Source: Trichodelitschia bisporula (Eukaryota; Ascomycota; Dothideomycetes; Phaeotrichales; Phaeotrichaceae). Taken from it: a stretch of DNA of 64,000 nucleotides. The notes beneath the pieces were generated by a model. That model was not told the origin of the DNA. It saw only the letters and a program-made list of their open reading frames with translations, and did no database searches. The stretch is from positions 62,001 through 126,000 of the forward strand of contig ML996705.1 in assembly GCA_010356995.1 (NCBI GenBank). Direction: 5' to 3'. A program made the position numbers and the translations under genes. Positions 33,636-44,960 of this stretch are shown piece after piece (the first letter of the stretch is position 1; every line of letters starts with the position of its first letter).

Positions 33636-35699
33636 TGTTGCGGGTGGAGCGAATGGACGCGGTGTGTGGTTATAGTGGAAGTATGATTTGGAGAGAGTGT
33701 TGCGGTTGGGGATCCGCCTCGACGCAGGGTGCGAAGCGACCTATATACCGCACGCCCTGCATGTTGCCAGAGCAGCACATGTCCAGGGTGTGCCTGAGAG
33801 CCGAGCAGCAAGTGGGATAGGGGAGCTAGCTAACGGCTTAGTCCCGTAGCAATGTCGCTTTCCCCGGTTTCTGTAGCGCGGCGAGTGGGCCGAGAAAGGA
33901 CCTAGGCTGGGAGAAAAGCTGGAGAAGGGCGCGGGCTAACGGCTGGGGTTGGGGGGGGATCGGAGATGGAGTCTGTTTGTGTGCTCGGTGGGTGGTGGGC
34001 GGTTGGCAGACTTGGTTGGGTGGGCATTACGGTGTGTCTGCGGAGGCTTCCAATGGGGGATGCCCGGTTGTGGTGATCCTTGGAATGGGGATGCATTGTT
34101 GAGTGGTTTGGGATGTCTTGCGGTCCATTGGCTCGAGGGGGGAGTTTCATCGTTTTTTTCATCCGACTGGCTCGCGGGCCGCAATTCTGGCTCTCGAGCC
34201 TCAGCCTCGATGCACATTTCTGGACCGGTTGTTAGCTTTGCGCGGCTCAATTCGAGGCATTGCAAAGGGAAGCAAAAGGTGGCGATGCCGAGCGCAATCC
34301 CCTCCCAACGTACGTCAGTCCTGACGCGTAACTAGCAGGACACCGGCATGGAATCGAGCCAGTCGTATTGCTCGCAATCCCGGATGCATGGCGACGCGGC
34401 TCCCACAGAGCCATGATCCGGCTATTCATTTTGTTTGCTAAGTAGCAGTTAGTGTGCACTCGTTCTCAAGGATCATGTGCGGGGATGGGGCTTGGGCTAG
34501 ACCGGAAGGGTACTCCCGCGCCGTTGATGCAGGGTGGTCCCTGTGCTACGGCAAGGCACTGTTTACTCCGCATTTCTAGTCGCCTCGTGGCTGGGATGAA
34601 GCTATCCGTCAATTCCGCTGGTAGTTATCATGACTCAAGGAATTAACGGGCCAGTTCAAGGCTTGCAGTGTTAGCTTGCTGATTTGCACCTTTTAGGGCG
34701 GACGTGATGCGCGACACAGGTGCTTAGGAAGCACGTTAAAGGGGTGAAGTTAAGTCAGCGTTCGTCGGGGTGGCGATGCTATTCCAGCTTTTCCAAGATT
34801 TTTAGTTCTTTCGGCATTGCATAGCGCGGACACGGCCGTGGTTGGCATGTGATGGTTAGCCCCTTTGAAGACTTGATGTCCGGTACTCATTTTCCATGTC
34901 GAATGGCCCTTCTTGAGCGATTGGTGTTTGTTGGCACGCCTTTGTGATTGTTGTTTGTGATGAATGGATGTCGTTGATGCTGGCCGCATGGTGTCAGACA
35001 TCTAACCTGCCGGCATCCAGTCAAGCGGGAACGGAGAGTTTCATATCATGTCGACTTTTGATTGGCTCCAGCGCTATGGGAGGTCCTCAACGGTATCGTC
35101 CGAGAGATAAAGTGATGAGAGAGGAAGGTGTCTGGCTCAAGATAAGTAGACAGCTATCGTCTTTGATGATTGCAAAACCCTGGTTGAACCTTCGCGGCAC
35201 GGTATCCATGTATATCGAAACCCGGCAGCTCAGCCGGAGCATCACCTTCCCTAGCGAGCACCCCATGAATGATAACGCCCGGTCTGTCGGTAGGGACAAC
35301 TCGCTCTATACACAGTAAGCTTTAGGGGACCGCTCCGATCATGATGTTTGGTCGTGATATCAGTGGCGTCGTTGAAATCGGATGCCAAGCCCGGACCTGC
35401 TCTGGCTCAACCCGTCGTCTGGTCGGAAATTTCAACATCGCGACCAAATACAGCCAAAATGATGAAGATAGTCTCAGACGATTGTGGGTCGTTAATAAGA
35501 CGGATACATCAGACGTGGCAGTTCGCATTGTGAACTGTATTGTGTTTGCCGTTGATGCGGGATGAAAATAGGATAATAGCAGTGATGATGCAAACGCCCA
35601 AGGGTCTTCACAACACCAACCCAACACCAACTTCATTCAACGACCACATCACCTTTCTCTCTCCCCCTCTACTGTGCGCCATTCGTCCTTACTGTCAAA
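33636..35699. other. Intergenic region
   Basis: 2.1 kb between the divergent CFEM (minus) and translin (plus) genes. Apart from the CFEM TATA box I see nothing coding. Frames near 33949-34335 are open on both strands at once because of skewed composition (G-rich on plus), which speaks against a gene. Confidence 0.5.
33742..33748 (-). promoter_or_regulatory. TATA box of the CFEM gene
   Basis: TATATA in the context GGTATATAGG on the minus strand, about 107-113 nt before the start at 33635. Confidence 0.5.
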
Positions 35700-36574
35700 A
35701 TGGCCACCGCATCGCAGATGGTCGATCCCGTCATCTTCGCGAATCTCCAGTCGAAGATCGATGAGGAAGACTCCTTCCGCAATGTGCGATACTTCCCCCA
35801 GTGTAGATGGGAGCTAGAACTAATGCCGACAGGCAGTGCGTGATATCATACAAGAGCTCGACAAGCAAAGCAAGTACATCGTGATCTGAAGTTGTCGTCA
35901 AGGCTGACGATCGCACAGCAAAATTCGCGCTAGCAATCTTGTCCAGAGCTCACTCTACGCCTGCAGCTCGTAGTGAGTATGATACAGCCTGACGCGGGCG
36001 GCGTTGATAAATCTAGTTGGCGAGGTCACCGGTGCCGCCGAAATCACTATCAAAGAGCTGATCAACACCATCGCAAAGCTCTCTGAGACTGCCTCCCAGC
36101 AGCCGTACTACAAGTTCAACTACATCTGGACACGTCATATGCAGGACGCCGTAGGTCTTTTCTCGCACTTCAAGCTCCGCTCATGTCATCCAGTGCTTCA
36201 CTATCCTCTTCGCCGGATGGCTCCAGCACAACGGTAAACTGTTTACGATCGAGGAAGTCGGGGACATCCTAAAGGTACCCGTCAACCTGAAGGACAGGGA
36301 CGCCTTCCACCTTACGGTTGAGGAGTATCTTCTCGCGCTGATAACGCTCATCGACGAACTGGCTCGCTTGTCTCGCAACTGTGTTACGCTGGGCGACTAC
36401 AAGCGTCCGATGGAGATCAACCAGTTTATCAAGGATGTCCACGCCGGCTTCGGCATTCTCAACCTCAAGAATGACATCTTGCGGAAACGCAGTGATGGCA
36501 TTAAGTATCGTATCAAAGAGTGTGAGGACGTGGTCTACGACCTGTCGCTGCGGAATCTGGCTCCTCAGACCTGA
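35700..36574 (+). CDS. Translin
   Basis: Translin forms octamers that bind single-stranded nucleic acid and, with TRAX, the C3PO ribonuclease. Five exons, 35700-35783, 35833-35869, 35919-35972, 36017-36150 and 36194-36574, give 229 aa, against 228 in human translin. Recognisable blocks are VRDIIQELDKQ, LSRAHSTPAA, PYYKFNYIWTRHMQDA, VPVNLKDRDAFHLTVEEYL and, near the C-terminus, VTLGDYKRPMEINQF, FGILNLKNDILRKRSDGIKY and CEDVVYDLSLR. The second intron (35870-35918) only joins the frames correctly if it starts with GC: the donor is GCAAGT, the consensus for rare GC-AG introns. A GT donor one base later in the same stretch gives the wrong frame. The chosen start is the first ATG and gives MATASQMVDPVIFANL. 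Confidence 0.92.
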
Positions 36575-36971
36575 GCGAGCATTCTCTTGAAGAATGAGGC
36601 AGTTGAGGAGATCAGTGCTTTGGTTCTAAATACCATATCGGGCCTTCTACCACAGCAGTTATGTAGCCGAATGCTGTCTCAGAAGGAAGCTGAATCTCCA
36701 CCTATCTCTCCATCTCCATTTTAAGCTTCTTCTCGAACTTCGACCCAAGAATGTGATATGCTTTGAGCGTCGTTCATTGGCTACTCTAGCACCTGCTGCC
36801 AAGATGTCCAAACCGGGGTGCGCGAAGCTTCACGCCGCACGCCCTCCACATCCAAAGGCGACGCGCACAACCATCTTGAGTTTCACTTCACCAGCGCCAA
36901 CCGGCACGAACAATGCCATCATAACCGTCTCTACAGCCAACGTCCTTCTTTCCGCAATCGCCATTGCAAGC
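36575..36971. other. Short intergenic region before GPI11
   Basis: 397 bp holding the translin 3' end and the GPI11 promoter. The GPI11 frame stays open upstream to 36753, with additional in-frame ATGs at 36753 and 36804, so a longer N-terminus cannot be excluded. Confidence 0.5.
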
Positions 36972-37778
36972 ATGCCATCCTCACCCTCCGCGCCTACCCC
37001 TCCGGCGCCGTCCGACTTCTCTCCTCTCCCCCTTCCGCAACCCGGCCTCGCGCGTCTCGTCTCCATCGCCTATCCTCCACTCCTCCTCTCCGCCTACGCC
37101 GCTTCTTTCAGCTCCATAATAGCCGCCCCCGCACCAGCACTCCTCACACTCCTTCCCCTCACAGCTGCTCTCCAAGTCTTCTACGCAGTGCTCTGCCTCC
37201 CGCTCTCAGCGCAGAACTCGAACTCCAAAGCACAGCCAGCGAAGGCGGTCCAGCGCAAGAAGTCTAGACATGGCGACTGGATTCCACGGCTGAGCGTACG
37301 TGACATCCCTCGCTGCGTACCCATCTAACGCACTCAGACCGCGCTCATCGCGCTCATCATTTCCCTCTCCCTCGGCACAGCCGTCCTCGCCATCACCCTC
37401 GTCCTCTTCGGCGCGCCGATCACAACGCACATCCCGGAGACGCTCGCCTGCGCAGCACACATGGCGCTGCTGGCGGGCGTGCCACTCGTGTACGTGCACG
37501 GCGTGGATGCGGAGCGATGGCGGGCCGTGGCCGCGCTGCTGATGCCCATGGACGAGGTGTACGGTGCGGCGGTGGGAGTGCTGCTGGGGGTGTGGATTGG
37601 GGCGATCCCGATCCCGTTGGATTGGTGAGTGGGCTCGTTTTTGCGGGCTCCGGGCTGACGTTTTAGGGATCGTGAGTGGCAGAAGTGGCCTTGTACGATT
37701 GTGACGGGTGCGTATCTGGGTTGGGCGGCTGGGAAGGCGCTTGGGGTGGGGCTGAGGGGGAAGGTGGTTGTGGTTTGA
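36972..37778 (+). CDS. GPI11: GPI-anchor biosynthesis protein Gpi11 (PIG-F)
   Basis: Membrane partner of the ethanolamine-phosphate transferases Gpi7/Gpi13 in GPI-anchor assembly in the ER. Exons 36972-37295, 37338-37624 and 37667-37778, with two 42-nt introns, give 240 aa. The protein is a chain of hydrophobic helices ([94 protein letters not shown]). The family signature [20 protein letters not shown] is formed exactly across the last splice junction. The start at 36972 gives the short Pro/Ser-rich N-terminus usual for fungal members; in-frame ATGs further upstream are possible. The gene would supply anchors for proteins such as the CFEM protein nearby. Confidence 0.88.
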
Positions 37779-38322
37779 GGCGTTTGGCGCGGAGCCTGCT
37801 TGCCGCTAGATATGACGTTAGGGTTTGTGGCGGCCTTGCACGCGGATTACATGGACGATGTGCTTGAGCTGCGGCTTGTTTCGGTTTCTACTGCTGAGAT
37901 TGGACCTCCATGCATGCTGAACTGAACGCTCGGATAGCCCCGCTGCCCGGTCTGAGTTTCATGACGCGCGATCGTCGGAGTTGGGTTTGTTTTGAGACGC
38001 CTTGCGGCGCCCGGTAGGTATCACCAGCCCAGACAGTCGTTGAATGAGGCTGAATTAAGCCTTTTGGACAAAGCCACTTCTGTATCAAGTCGTTCTTGCG
38101 CCTTTCTCGAGTGGATGCCCCGATCTATTCTTGAGGACTACCGATGCCTTCAGACTGGGCGGGTCAATATCAAGGGCGGGGTGGGAATCGCCGATCCCTA
38201 TCCAGACGTCAAGGGACATGCCTTCCACCTCAACCGGTCGACTTATAAACGTGCCAAAAGTCATTATTCCAACCTCCTCTTCCCAACTTATGCAACGTAC
38301 TCCGACTGAAAGTGCAAACAAG
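37779..38322. other. Intergenic region
   Basis: 544 bp between GPI11 and the GH127 gene. The GH127 frame is open upstream to 38131, but the first ATG giving a family-like N-terminus is 38323. No other feature is seen. Confidence 0.5.
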
Positions 38323-40498
38323 ATGACACACCCACAAACTGCATTCCAGGGCACGCATACCACCTTCTCAACGGGGTTCCTCGCGAAGAAGCGGTCCGCC
38401 GTATTCAAGAACACCCTCCCATATCAGCTTCACGTGCTCCGCGAAAGGGGCTACTTCGAGGCTTACGACCACAAATGGGAGTTCGACCCCGAGCGCTGGC
38501 CCATTGGCGACGCCCAGTATCATTTGTTCTGGGAGAGCGATATAGCCAAGTGGATTGAAGCGGCGTGCTATTCACTCTATGAGCGGAAGAACGAAGAGCT
38601 TGTGCGCGGGATTGCGGAGCTAGTTGACATGCTGAGAGCGAACCAACATGAAGATGGATATTTGAATCTGCATTACACGCTCATGGAGCCAGGCAAGCGG
38701 TTCACCAACCTACGGGACATGCATGAATTGTAAGTGATCCATATGACCACCGCGCGCAAGACTGAGAGGAAGATACAACGCGGGACACCTGATTGAGGCG
38801 GCAATAGCCCATAAAGAGTACTTCCGGAACTCGGATCTAATGAAGCCAATTCTGAAGTACGTCGACCTTCTCTGCGCAACCTTCGGTCCTGCAGAAGGCC
38901 AGATACGCGGCTACCCAGGGCACCCCGAGATTGAGCTCGCCCTCTGCCGGTTGTTTGAACTGACCAACAACCCAAAACACCTGGCGCTCGCTCGCTTCTT
39001 CCTGACCGAACGCGGTAACCCAGCCGGCGTGGATGGGAAGCACTACTACGACTGGGAGGCAGAGCAGCGCGGTGAGCGGCTCTTCGAGCGGCCGACATAC
39101 TTTCCTACCCGCCGTGCGTACTCGTACCAGCAGGCTCACAAGCCTTTGCTTGAACAGCATACCATCGAGGGACATGCGGTGCGGGCAATGTACCTTTTGG
39201 CTGGTCTTGCCGACGTGGGCCAGACAAGCGGAAATGATGATGAGATAGGTCCATACTGCGACGTCTTAACGAGGCTGTGGAAGAACATGGTGGAGAAAAA
39301 GATGTACTTGACAGGCGGCATCGGGAGTGTCGATCAGTGGGAAGGCTTTGGCATCGACTATTCCCTTCCGCAGTCCAGCGATGAGGGCGGGTGCTATGCC
39401 GAGACCTGTGCCTCGGTGGGGGTGATACTGCTCGCAGAGCGAATGCTACATGTATGTTCGGCTCCCGGGGAAAGGTGATGCTGACAGTGCAGATCGCACA
39501 ATCTGGCAAGTATTCCGACGTCATGGAATTGTGTCTCTACAACACCGTCCTCGGGGGTATGTCCTGCGACGGCTTGCAATTTACCTACACGAACCAATTA
39601 GCCTCCAGTGACGGGGCGCTCTCGGAACGAAAGAAGTGGTTTAACTGCGCTTGCTGTCCGATGAATGTTGCCAGACTGCTGGGCTCACTGGGGGGTTTCA
39701 TCTGGCATGCTTACGTGCACAGCCCTTACGAGGTGTCAATATACATCCACCTCTATGAATCTGCCTCCTTATTCTACTCAGTCGGACTGATGAGAGTTGT
39801 CCAGCTAGAGCAAGAGTCAAACTGGCCTTGGGAAGGAAAGGTCAAGTTCAACTGCAAAATCACAGGGAAAGTCTCCGTCGACATTTACCTCAGGACTCCA
39901 TCCTGGGCTACGGGCTGGACGGTACGAGGCTCACGCATTTTCAGGGGCGTACTAACGAGTACAGGTCACCCCAATGCTCCCCACCATCGTGACAGACCGC
40001 GGATACCTCAAATTGCCTGCAAAGTGGCTGGCGAAGCATTCAGAATTCTGCTTGCATGTTCCGATGCAGCCGCGACTCGTCAGTCCGCATCCCTTTACGA
40101 ACCAAAATGTCGTGGCAATTGCTCGAGGCCCGCTTGTCTACTGCGTCGAAGACTGCGACAACCCGTGGGTCGACGATCATTTCAAGTCGCTGATATTCGA
40201 CGAAGCAGCATGTCTCACTGAAACCAGGAAGGTTGACGAAGTGACCAAGGAGGAGTACGTCGGAATTACTGCTCGGGGTCAGTTTCGGTTCGTTGAAACT
40301 GAGGAGGGTCACCTTCCGGGCCAGGAAATGGCCGAGGTGGTGGTGGAGGAGGAGGAGGAGGAAGAGGAGGAGCGGCCGGCGACGAAAGCTCGCACGACGC
40401 CGGAATCGCCAGTGAAGGAGCTCCACTTTGTCCCATTCTACTTCCGCGCAAACAGGCCGGGAAAGGGCCATATGCGCGTTGGCCTACGCAAGGCATAG
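38323..40498 (+). CDS. GH127-family glycosidase (beta-L-arabinofuranosidase-like)
   Basis: Glycoside hydrolase of the former DUF1680 group, whose characterised members remove terminal beta-L-arabinofuranose using a zinc-bound cysteine nucleophile. Exons 38323-38729, 38773-39451, 39493-39921 and 39965-40498 (introns 41-43 nt) give 682 aa. Conserved blocks: DSDIAKWIEAA-like ESDIAKWIEAACY, EDGYLNLHY, RDMHELYNAGHLIEAA (formed across intron 1), YLTGGIGS, SDEGGCYAETCAS and FNCACCPMNVAR. The Glu and the Cys pairs of the last two match the catalytic and zinc residues of the family. There is no signal peptide, so it acts inside the cell, probably on imported oligosaccharides. An unusual run of nine Glu (40346-40372) interrupts the C-terminal beta-domain. 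Substrate is inferred from the family. Confidence 0.9.
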
Positions 40499-42257
40499 GT
40501 GTATGCTAACGTAGCTCCCGTCCTCGGCCGCAGAGGCTGAGCACTCGCACACAACCACACAAGCTTCCACTGCGTAACTCGTACCTCAGTCCGTGACATC
40601 GCATGGGAACAACGCTGGAAGCAATATTCTAGCTCAACCGCAAATACACGCAGAGACACGTAGAGACACGCAGACATGCAGACACACAGCAAATGCCGTT
40701 TACGCCTTGGGCAGGCCTCGCCGCCGCACCGCACCACCTCAGCCTCAATCATAACGTCACATGTACTCTGAATGTTTACCATAGTCCATGAGCTTCCATG
40801 CAGTGCTGCAGCACGATCTGCACTGCAGCAACCTGAGGAGCTCAGAGTCCCCGCGGTGTGTGCCGTCCTACGCGCTCAGCGGCACATATTTCTGGCCTCC
40901 GGTGGCATGGTTGCACGACGCTGCCCAGGGGTCCGCCATGTCATCTGGGAGGGATCGGCTCCAGCCGCGCGAGGTCGCGTTCCCGCACTGTGGACCTGGA
41001 TAGCGGGACGGGTTTGTAGGTAAGAATAGAAGCTGGTGACGCGGGGTGGGTTATTGGTATGGGTGCTCAGGACGATCTTTGTGGCGTGTGGATCGGAAGA
41101 CGAGATGCCGATGGGCGATCAAATGGATCGGAGCTACTGTTCCGTTGCGGGTGGAATCCTCTAGTGCCTGCGGCGCTCTGCACGGCATGTGAGGTTCAAC
41201 GTCGTCCGCTGGCGATATATGTGTTGGCCGGGGGGCCGGAGTGCGAGCCAGGTACGACATTGTAGGACATGCAGGGCGACGTAGGTTTAGTGGATTTGCG
41301 GATGCCACGAGGGGTTACACTCGGCCTTGCTAGTGGACGCTGTGAAGGGAAGCTGGGAACTGGTTGGATGTGAGTGTTTTCCTAGTTGGTACGTTGTACG
41401 TCTGTTTGGTTGACATCACCTTAACCTCAACCTCACTCCGCTACTATCACTGCTGAATTTTGATCAATTGCTCGGATTATAATGACGTGAGTTAGCATCA
41501 CCGATGACACAATGGACTGCCACACGCGGGTAAAGCTTCTCATTACGTATTTTCCAGAGCACTCACAGAGTCCTGTCTCACCCCGCCTAGCAACCTGGCC
41601 TGTACGACTACTTCATGCAACGAACACCCCGCGCACAGCATCCCCACAACATAGCTTCACCTACCAACCACTTCCCCAAAGCCACGACCCGCATGCCAAC
41701 CTCCTCGCTTCGTATACCAACGACGCACCCGACATCGTACGTCCGCCTTGCATCCTTACGCCCCCGGCAATAGGGCACCTCCGCTACGCCATTCGCTGCC
41801 GCTCCCCGCTCTGCAGGACCTGCGCCCGGGCAGGCACCGTGCTGCATGAGTGGACGAACTCCTCGCCCAGGTGCTGGAGGAGTGGTGGGAGGGGAGGAGA
41901 CGGGGCCGTAGGGCTCGGGGAGGGTTGCTGGTGCTGTCAGGGCAGAGTTGGAGGGGAGTTCGGGGAGCTGAACGGCCTTACGTTGCGGGCTGCAACCTCA
42001 TGCATGGTTTATTGACATTTGCGACGGTATTGCGGAGAGGGAGGTGGAGTGTCTGCCAACTCAGCGCAGCAGCAGGTATCGACATCATCGGGCATCACTT
42101 CTGCTCCTCCTCCCCCTCGCCAGCACTGCATCCGCAGTGAGAGCAGAAGTCTATATAAACCACTCACCCCTCACTCCAATCCACCCAGCACGCACAGCCA
42201 GCGCACCGCCACAACTACACTCACTCACATTCAAACCACATTCACTCGCTTTTCAAA
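40499..42257. other. Intergenic region
   Basis: 1.76 kb between GH127 and the secreted Val/Thr-rich protein. Short frames on both strands have no recognisable features. The right end holds the TATA box at 42152. ACACGCAGAGACACGTAGAGACACGCAGACA-like short direct repeats of about 11 bp occur at 40648-40690. Confidence 0.5.
42152..42158 (+). promoter_or_regulatory. TATA box of the secreted Ser/Thr/Val-rich protein gene
   Basis: TATATAA at 42152-42158, 106 nt before the start codon at 42258, followed by a long C/A-rich leader. Confidence 0.6.
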
Positions 42258-43022
42258 ATGTTCTTCTCAACCACCATCATCGCCCTCCTGGCGTCTTCCG
42301 CCTTCGCCCTCCCCGGCGGCTACGGCGACTCGGGCTCCTCGTCCGGATCCAAGGGCTCCGGCTCGAGCACCGACACTAGCGGCACCGACACCAGCGGGTC
42401 CAGCGCCGGCAGCTCCTGGTCCTACGGCGGCGGCGGCAGCAGCAGCACCACCACCGGCGGCGCCTGCCTGACCGCCCTCTCAACCGGCACCAGCGTAGGC
42501 GCCAGCCCCTCCGTCTTCGTCCAAACCGCCACCATCTACGTGACCGCCACGACCTACACCGCCGTCCTCAGCAGCGCGACTTCCGTCCTGACCCAAACGG
42601 TGCAGTCTACCATCGTCACCTCCTCGCCCGTCGTCGTCACCAACTGGGTGACCAGCAGCTATGTCACCCCCGTCGAGGCGGAGTTCACCACCACCATCGT
42701 CGAGAGCTCGGATGTCCCGGTCGTCACGGCGATTGCTAGTGAGAGCGTTGCAACGGTTACGAGCAATGTGCCGTTTACGACTACGTTTGTGAGCACCGTT
42801 ACGTCGTGTGCGGGTACCGACACTGGGTCCAACACCGGCGGGTGCGGCGCCGGCGGCGCGGGTGGCGCGGGCTGCGGTACTGGGTCCACCGGCTCGGGGT
42901 GCGCGGAGGGCTCCTCGGGCGAGGGGTGCACGGAGGGCTCGGGCGTGCATGCGTCTGGCTCTGGGACGGGTGGCGGCGCGTCGAGCACCGCCTCGGCTGG
43001 GTCTTACGGGTCGGGCTGGTAA
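42258..43022 (+). CDS. Secreted Gly/Ser/Thr/Val-rich protein, function unknown
   Basis: Single exon, 254 aa. The signal peptide is clear (MFFSTTIIALLASSAFALPG). The mature protein has three parts: a Gly/Ser/Thr-rich low-complexity N-terminus (about residues 20-75), a Thr/Val-rich middle with beta-strand-like alternation (VFVQTATIYVTATTYTAVL.., VTSSPVVVTNWVTSSYV), and a Gly/Ser/Cys-rich tail with six cysteines (GGCGAGG, AGCGTG, SGCAEG, EGCTEG, plus SCAG before them and GACLTA further up). It ends in SYGSGW without the hydrophobic segment needed for a GPI anchor, so it should be released or bound in the wall through its Ser/Thr-rich, probably O-mannosylated, surface. I recognise no named family; a wall structural protein or adhesin-like role is a guess from composition. 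The codons are strongly G/C-ending, as in well expressed genes. Confidence 0.8.
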   Translation: MFFSTTIIALLASSAFALPGGYGDSGSSSGSKGSGSSTDTSGTDTSGSSAGSSWSYGGGGSSSTTTGGACLTALSTGTSVGASPSVFVQTATIYVTATTYTAVLSSATSVLTQTVQSTIVTSSPVVVTNWVTSSYVTPVEAEFTTTIVESSDVPVVTAIASESVATVTSNVPFTTTFVSTVTSCAGTDTGSNTGGCGAGGAGGAGCGTGSTGSGCAEGSSGEGCTEGSGVHASGSGTGGGASSTASAGSYGSGW

Positions 43023-44406
43023 ATGGGTGTGTTCGGGGCGAGGTGAGGTGACGGCAAGCTCCGTGCGTGGACGCGAGCGGGTTCGCTTCTTGACTTTCTC
43101 TGATTACATTTTTGACGTGTTGGTTCTTTTTTGATGATGCTGATGATGCTGATGGACGGATGGTGGCACGGCCGCTCCTTAATGGTAGTTTTATGGAGGG
43201 GGATGGGTAAAAATACAAGGTTGTTTTCTTGGATTCTTTGTGGTTGGGTGATGGGGTGTTGTGGCTGTGATGAGCTTCGTGATCAATGTTCGTGGACAAC
43301 CGTGAGGTTGGCCGTCCGTCCTTCCTGTTGGAAGGGCATCTCCAACATTCTCACCTCTAGAACCGGATCAAGATGACAATCTTCACTTTTGGTCGGTTCT
43401 CCCCATTCATATCAAAATGGCCTTGAAGCGTCGGGACGAGGTGAAGGAATTGGCCCGGCTGAGAAGCACGGACTCAGTGTTGTCGTCGACTGCTTAGCTG
43501 CTTGTGAAAGAAGTCGTTGCGCTATCAGACGTCTTCTGATGCCTGGAATAGGGGGCAACGACTTGCTTGGCCGGCGCTGGTACCAACGTCACTTCCTAGC
43601 GCAACGTCAGCTGCTGCTCCTCAACAACACCATGTCCCAAATCTTGCTGCTCCGCCCTCTATTGTCTCCTACCACTGCTGCGAGCTGATGATACGTTCTC
43701 ACCTTCAAGGCTATCCTAGAAGCTAAGATATCTAGCCTTACTAAAGCTTCTAGGAATCACGGCGAGTCGATACCGCTGGAAATATGAGCATCCATCGGAT
43801 GACTCCCCATACATCAGAGCCAAGCACCCGGCGGCCTCAACTATTAGGGATGCTATTGCCTCTTGCCAAGATCCCAGTCAAGATGATGCCCAACCGGGTG
43901 CGTGGCACTTCTCCGACCGGAAAACGTCGCAAGGCAGAAGGTCAGGATCCATGACGATGCGAAGAGTTGGGCATCGGGGTCGGGGAGGGGGTCGAGTGGC
44001 TTTCATCGCGGACAGAGCCGTTAGCTTGACTTCCCAGCAGCGCGATCGAGTATGTTGGGAGCAAAGCGTACCGGAACGTAGGCACTAGCTGATGAATCAA
44101 CCACAGTTCCGTCGTTCAGCAATGAGATATCGTATTCCATGACGTCTGATGGTGTTGCAGAGAACTGGCTCGCCGGAGTTAGCTCCCCGCTGGCTCAGGG
44201 TCCTAGTTCTAGGCTTTCGGTACCGGACATACGAGTGTGCCATCGGAGGACCCAGCAGGTGGAAGCTATAGGAACACCCCGCCTCTCGCTCTTGCTGCAA
44301 GACCAACTTTCACTCTTACCCCAAGCCAGACTCAGCATTCGCAACACTAAGTTTAATCTCAAATACCCGCATCCCACATCCTACACCTCGCTGTTCACAG
44401 AATAGG
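43023..44406. other. Intergenic region, possible coding remnant at 43690-43950
   Basis: 1.38 kb without a confident gene. A stretch around 43700-43900 reads like degraded coding sequence (for example AILEAKISSLTKASRNHGES in one frame, broken by stops), but there is no intact frame and no family recognition. The rest shows no pattern. Confidence 0.4.
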
Positions 44407-44960
44407 ATGTCCGCATCCGAGGAAGCCGCGATGTCCGAATCAGAGCAAACTACGACACCCGCATCAGAGCATTCCAGTGACGAAGACTCACCGACTCCAA
44501 ACACTGAAGTCCAGGAACGTCCCCACCCAAAGTTATATTTCGTCGACCACGTTCTCCCACCCCTCGAAACGCGCACAAAAGCCCTGCGCCGCGAAATCCG
44601 CGTACGTAGCCCCAGAACCAGCAAGCAGACACTCACATACACGCACAGAGGCTCATGCAAATGCAACGATCCGTGCACGTCCAGATGGCGCGCATGGTCC
44701 GGTCTTCGGAAGACTTGCAGGTTTACATAAGCGAATCGATTGACCAACTGCCCGACGGTACCGACTCGATCGACAGGCCGTACTTCAGGAGAATGCGGGA
44801 GGCGCTGTATGACAAGTTTGACTCTGTTGACACTATGGTCGGCATGCTGGATCAGACAAGCCACCTGCAGAGGGACATCGTGAAGACGGGCACGCGGGTC
44901 ACGCGGGAGATTGTTGAGTGGGTGGAGGACGTCTCGGATAATGTTGTGGAGGAACTTTAA
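44407..44960 (+). CDS. Small acidic, helical protein of unknown function
   Basis: Two exons, 44407-44601 and 44649-44960, with a 47-nt intron (GTACGT..GCACAG), give 168 aa. The first 45 residues are Ser/Glu/Thr-rich and disordered (EEAAMSESEQTTTPASEHSSD). The remainder is predominantly helical: LPPLETRTKALRREIRRLMQ and MQRSVHVQMARMVRSSEDLQ, then a second part (FRRMREALYDKFDSVDTMVG, HLQRDIVKTGTRVTREIVEW) ending in DNVVEEL. No signal peptide, membrane segment or zinc motif is present. The two-exon join keeps heptad-like hydrophobic spacing through the junction (IRRLMQMQ), which supports the model. It could be a small coiled-coil subunit of a larger complex; I do not recognise it. Confidence 0.6.

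Noticed and set aside
38131-38322. Upstream extension of the GH127 frame
   Set aside because: The extra residues do not resemble the family, and the ATG at 38323 gives a normal N-terminus; I also see no signal peptide in the extension.
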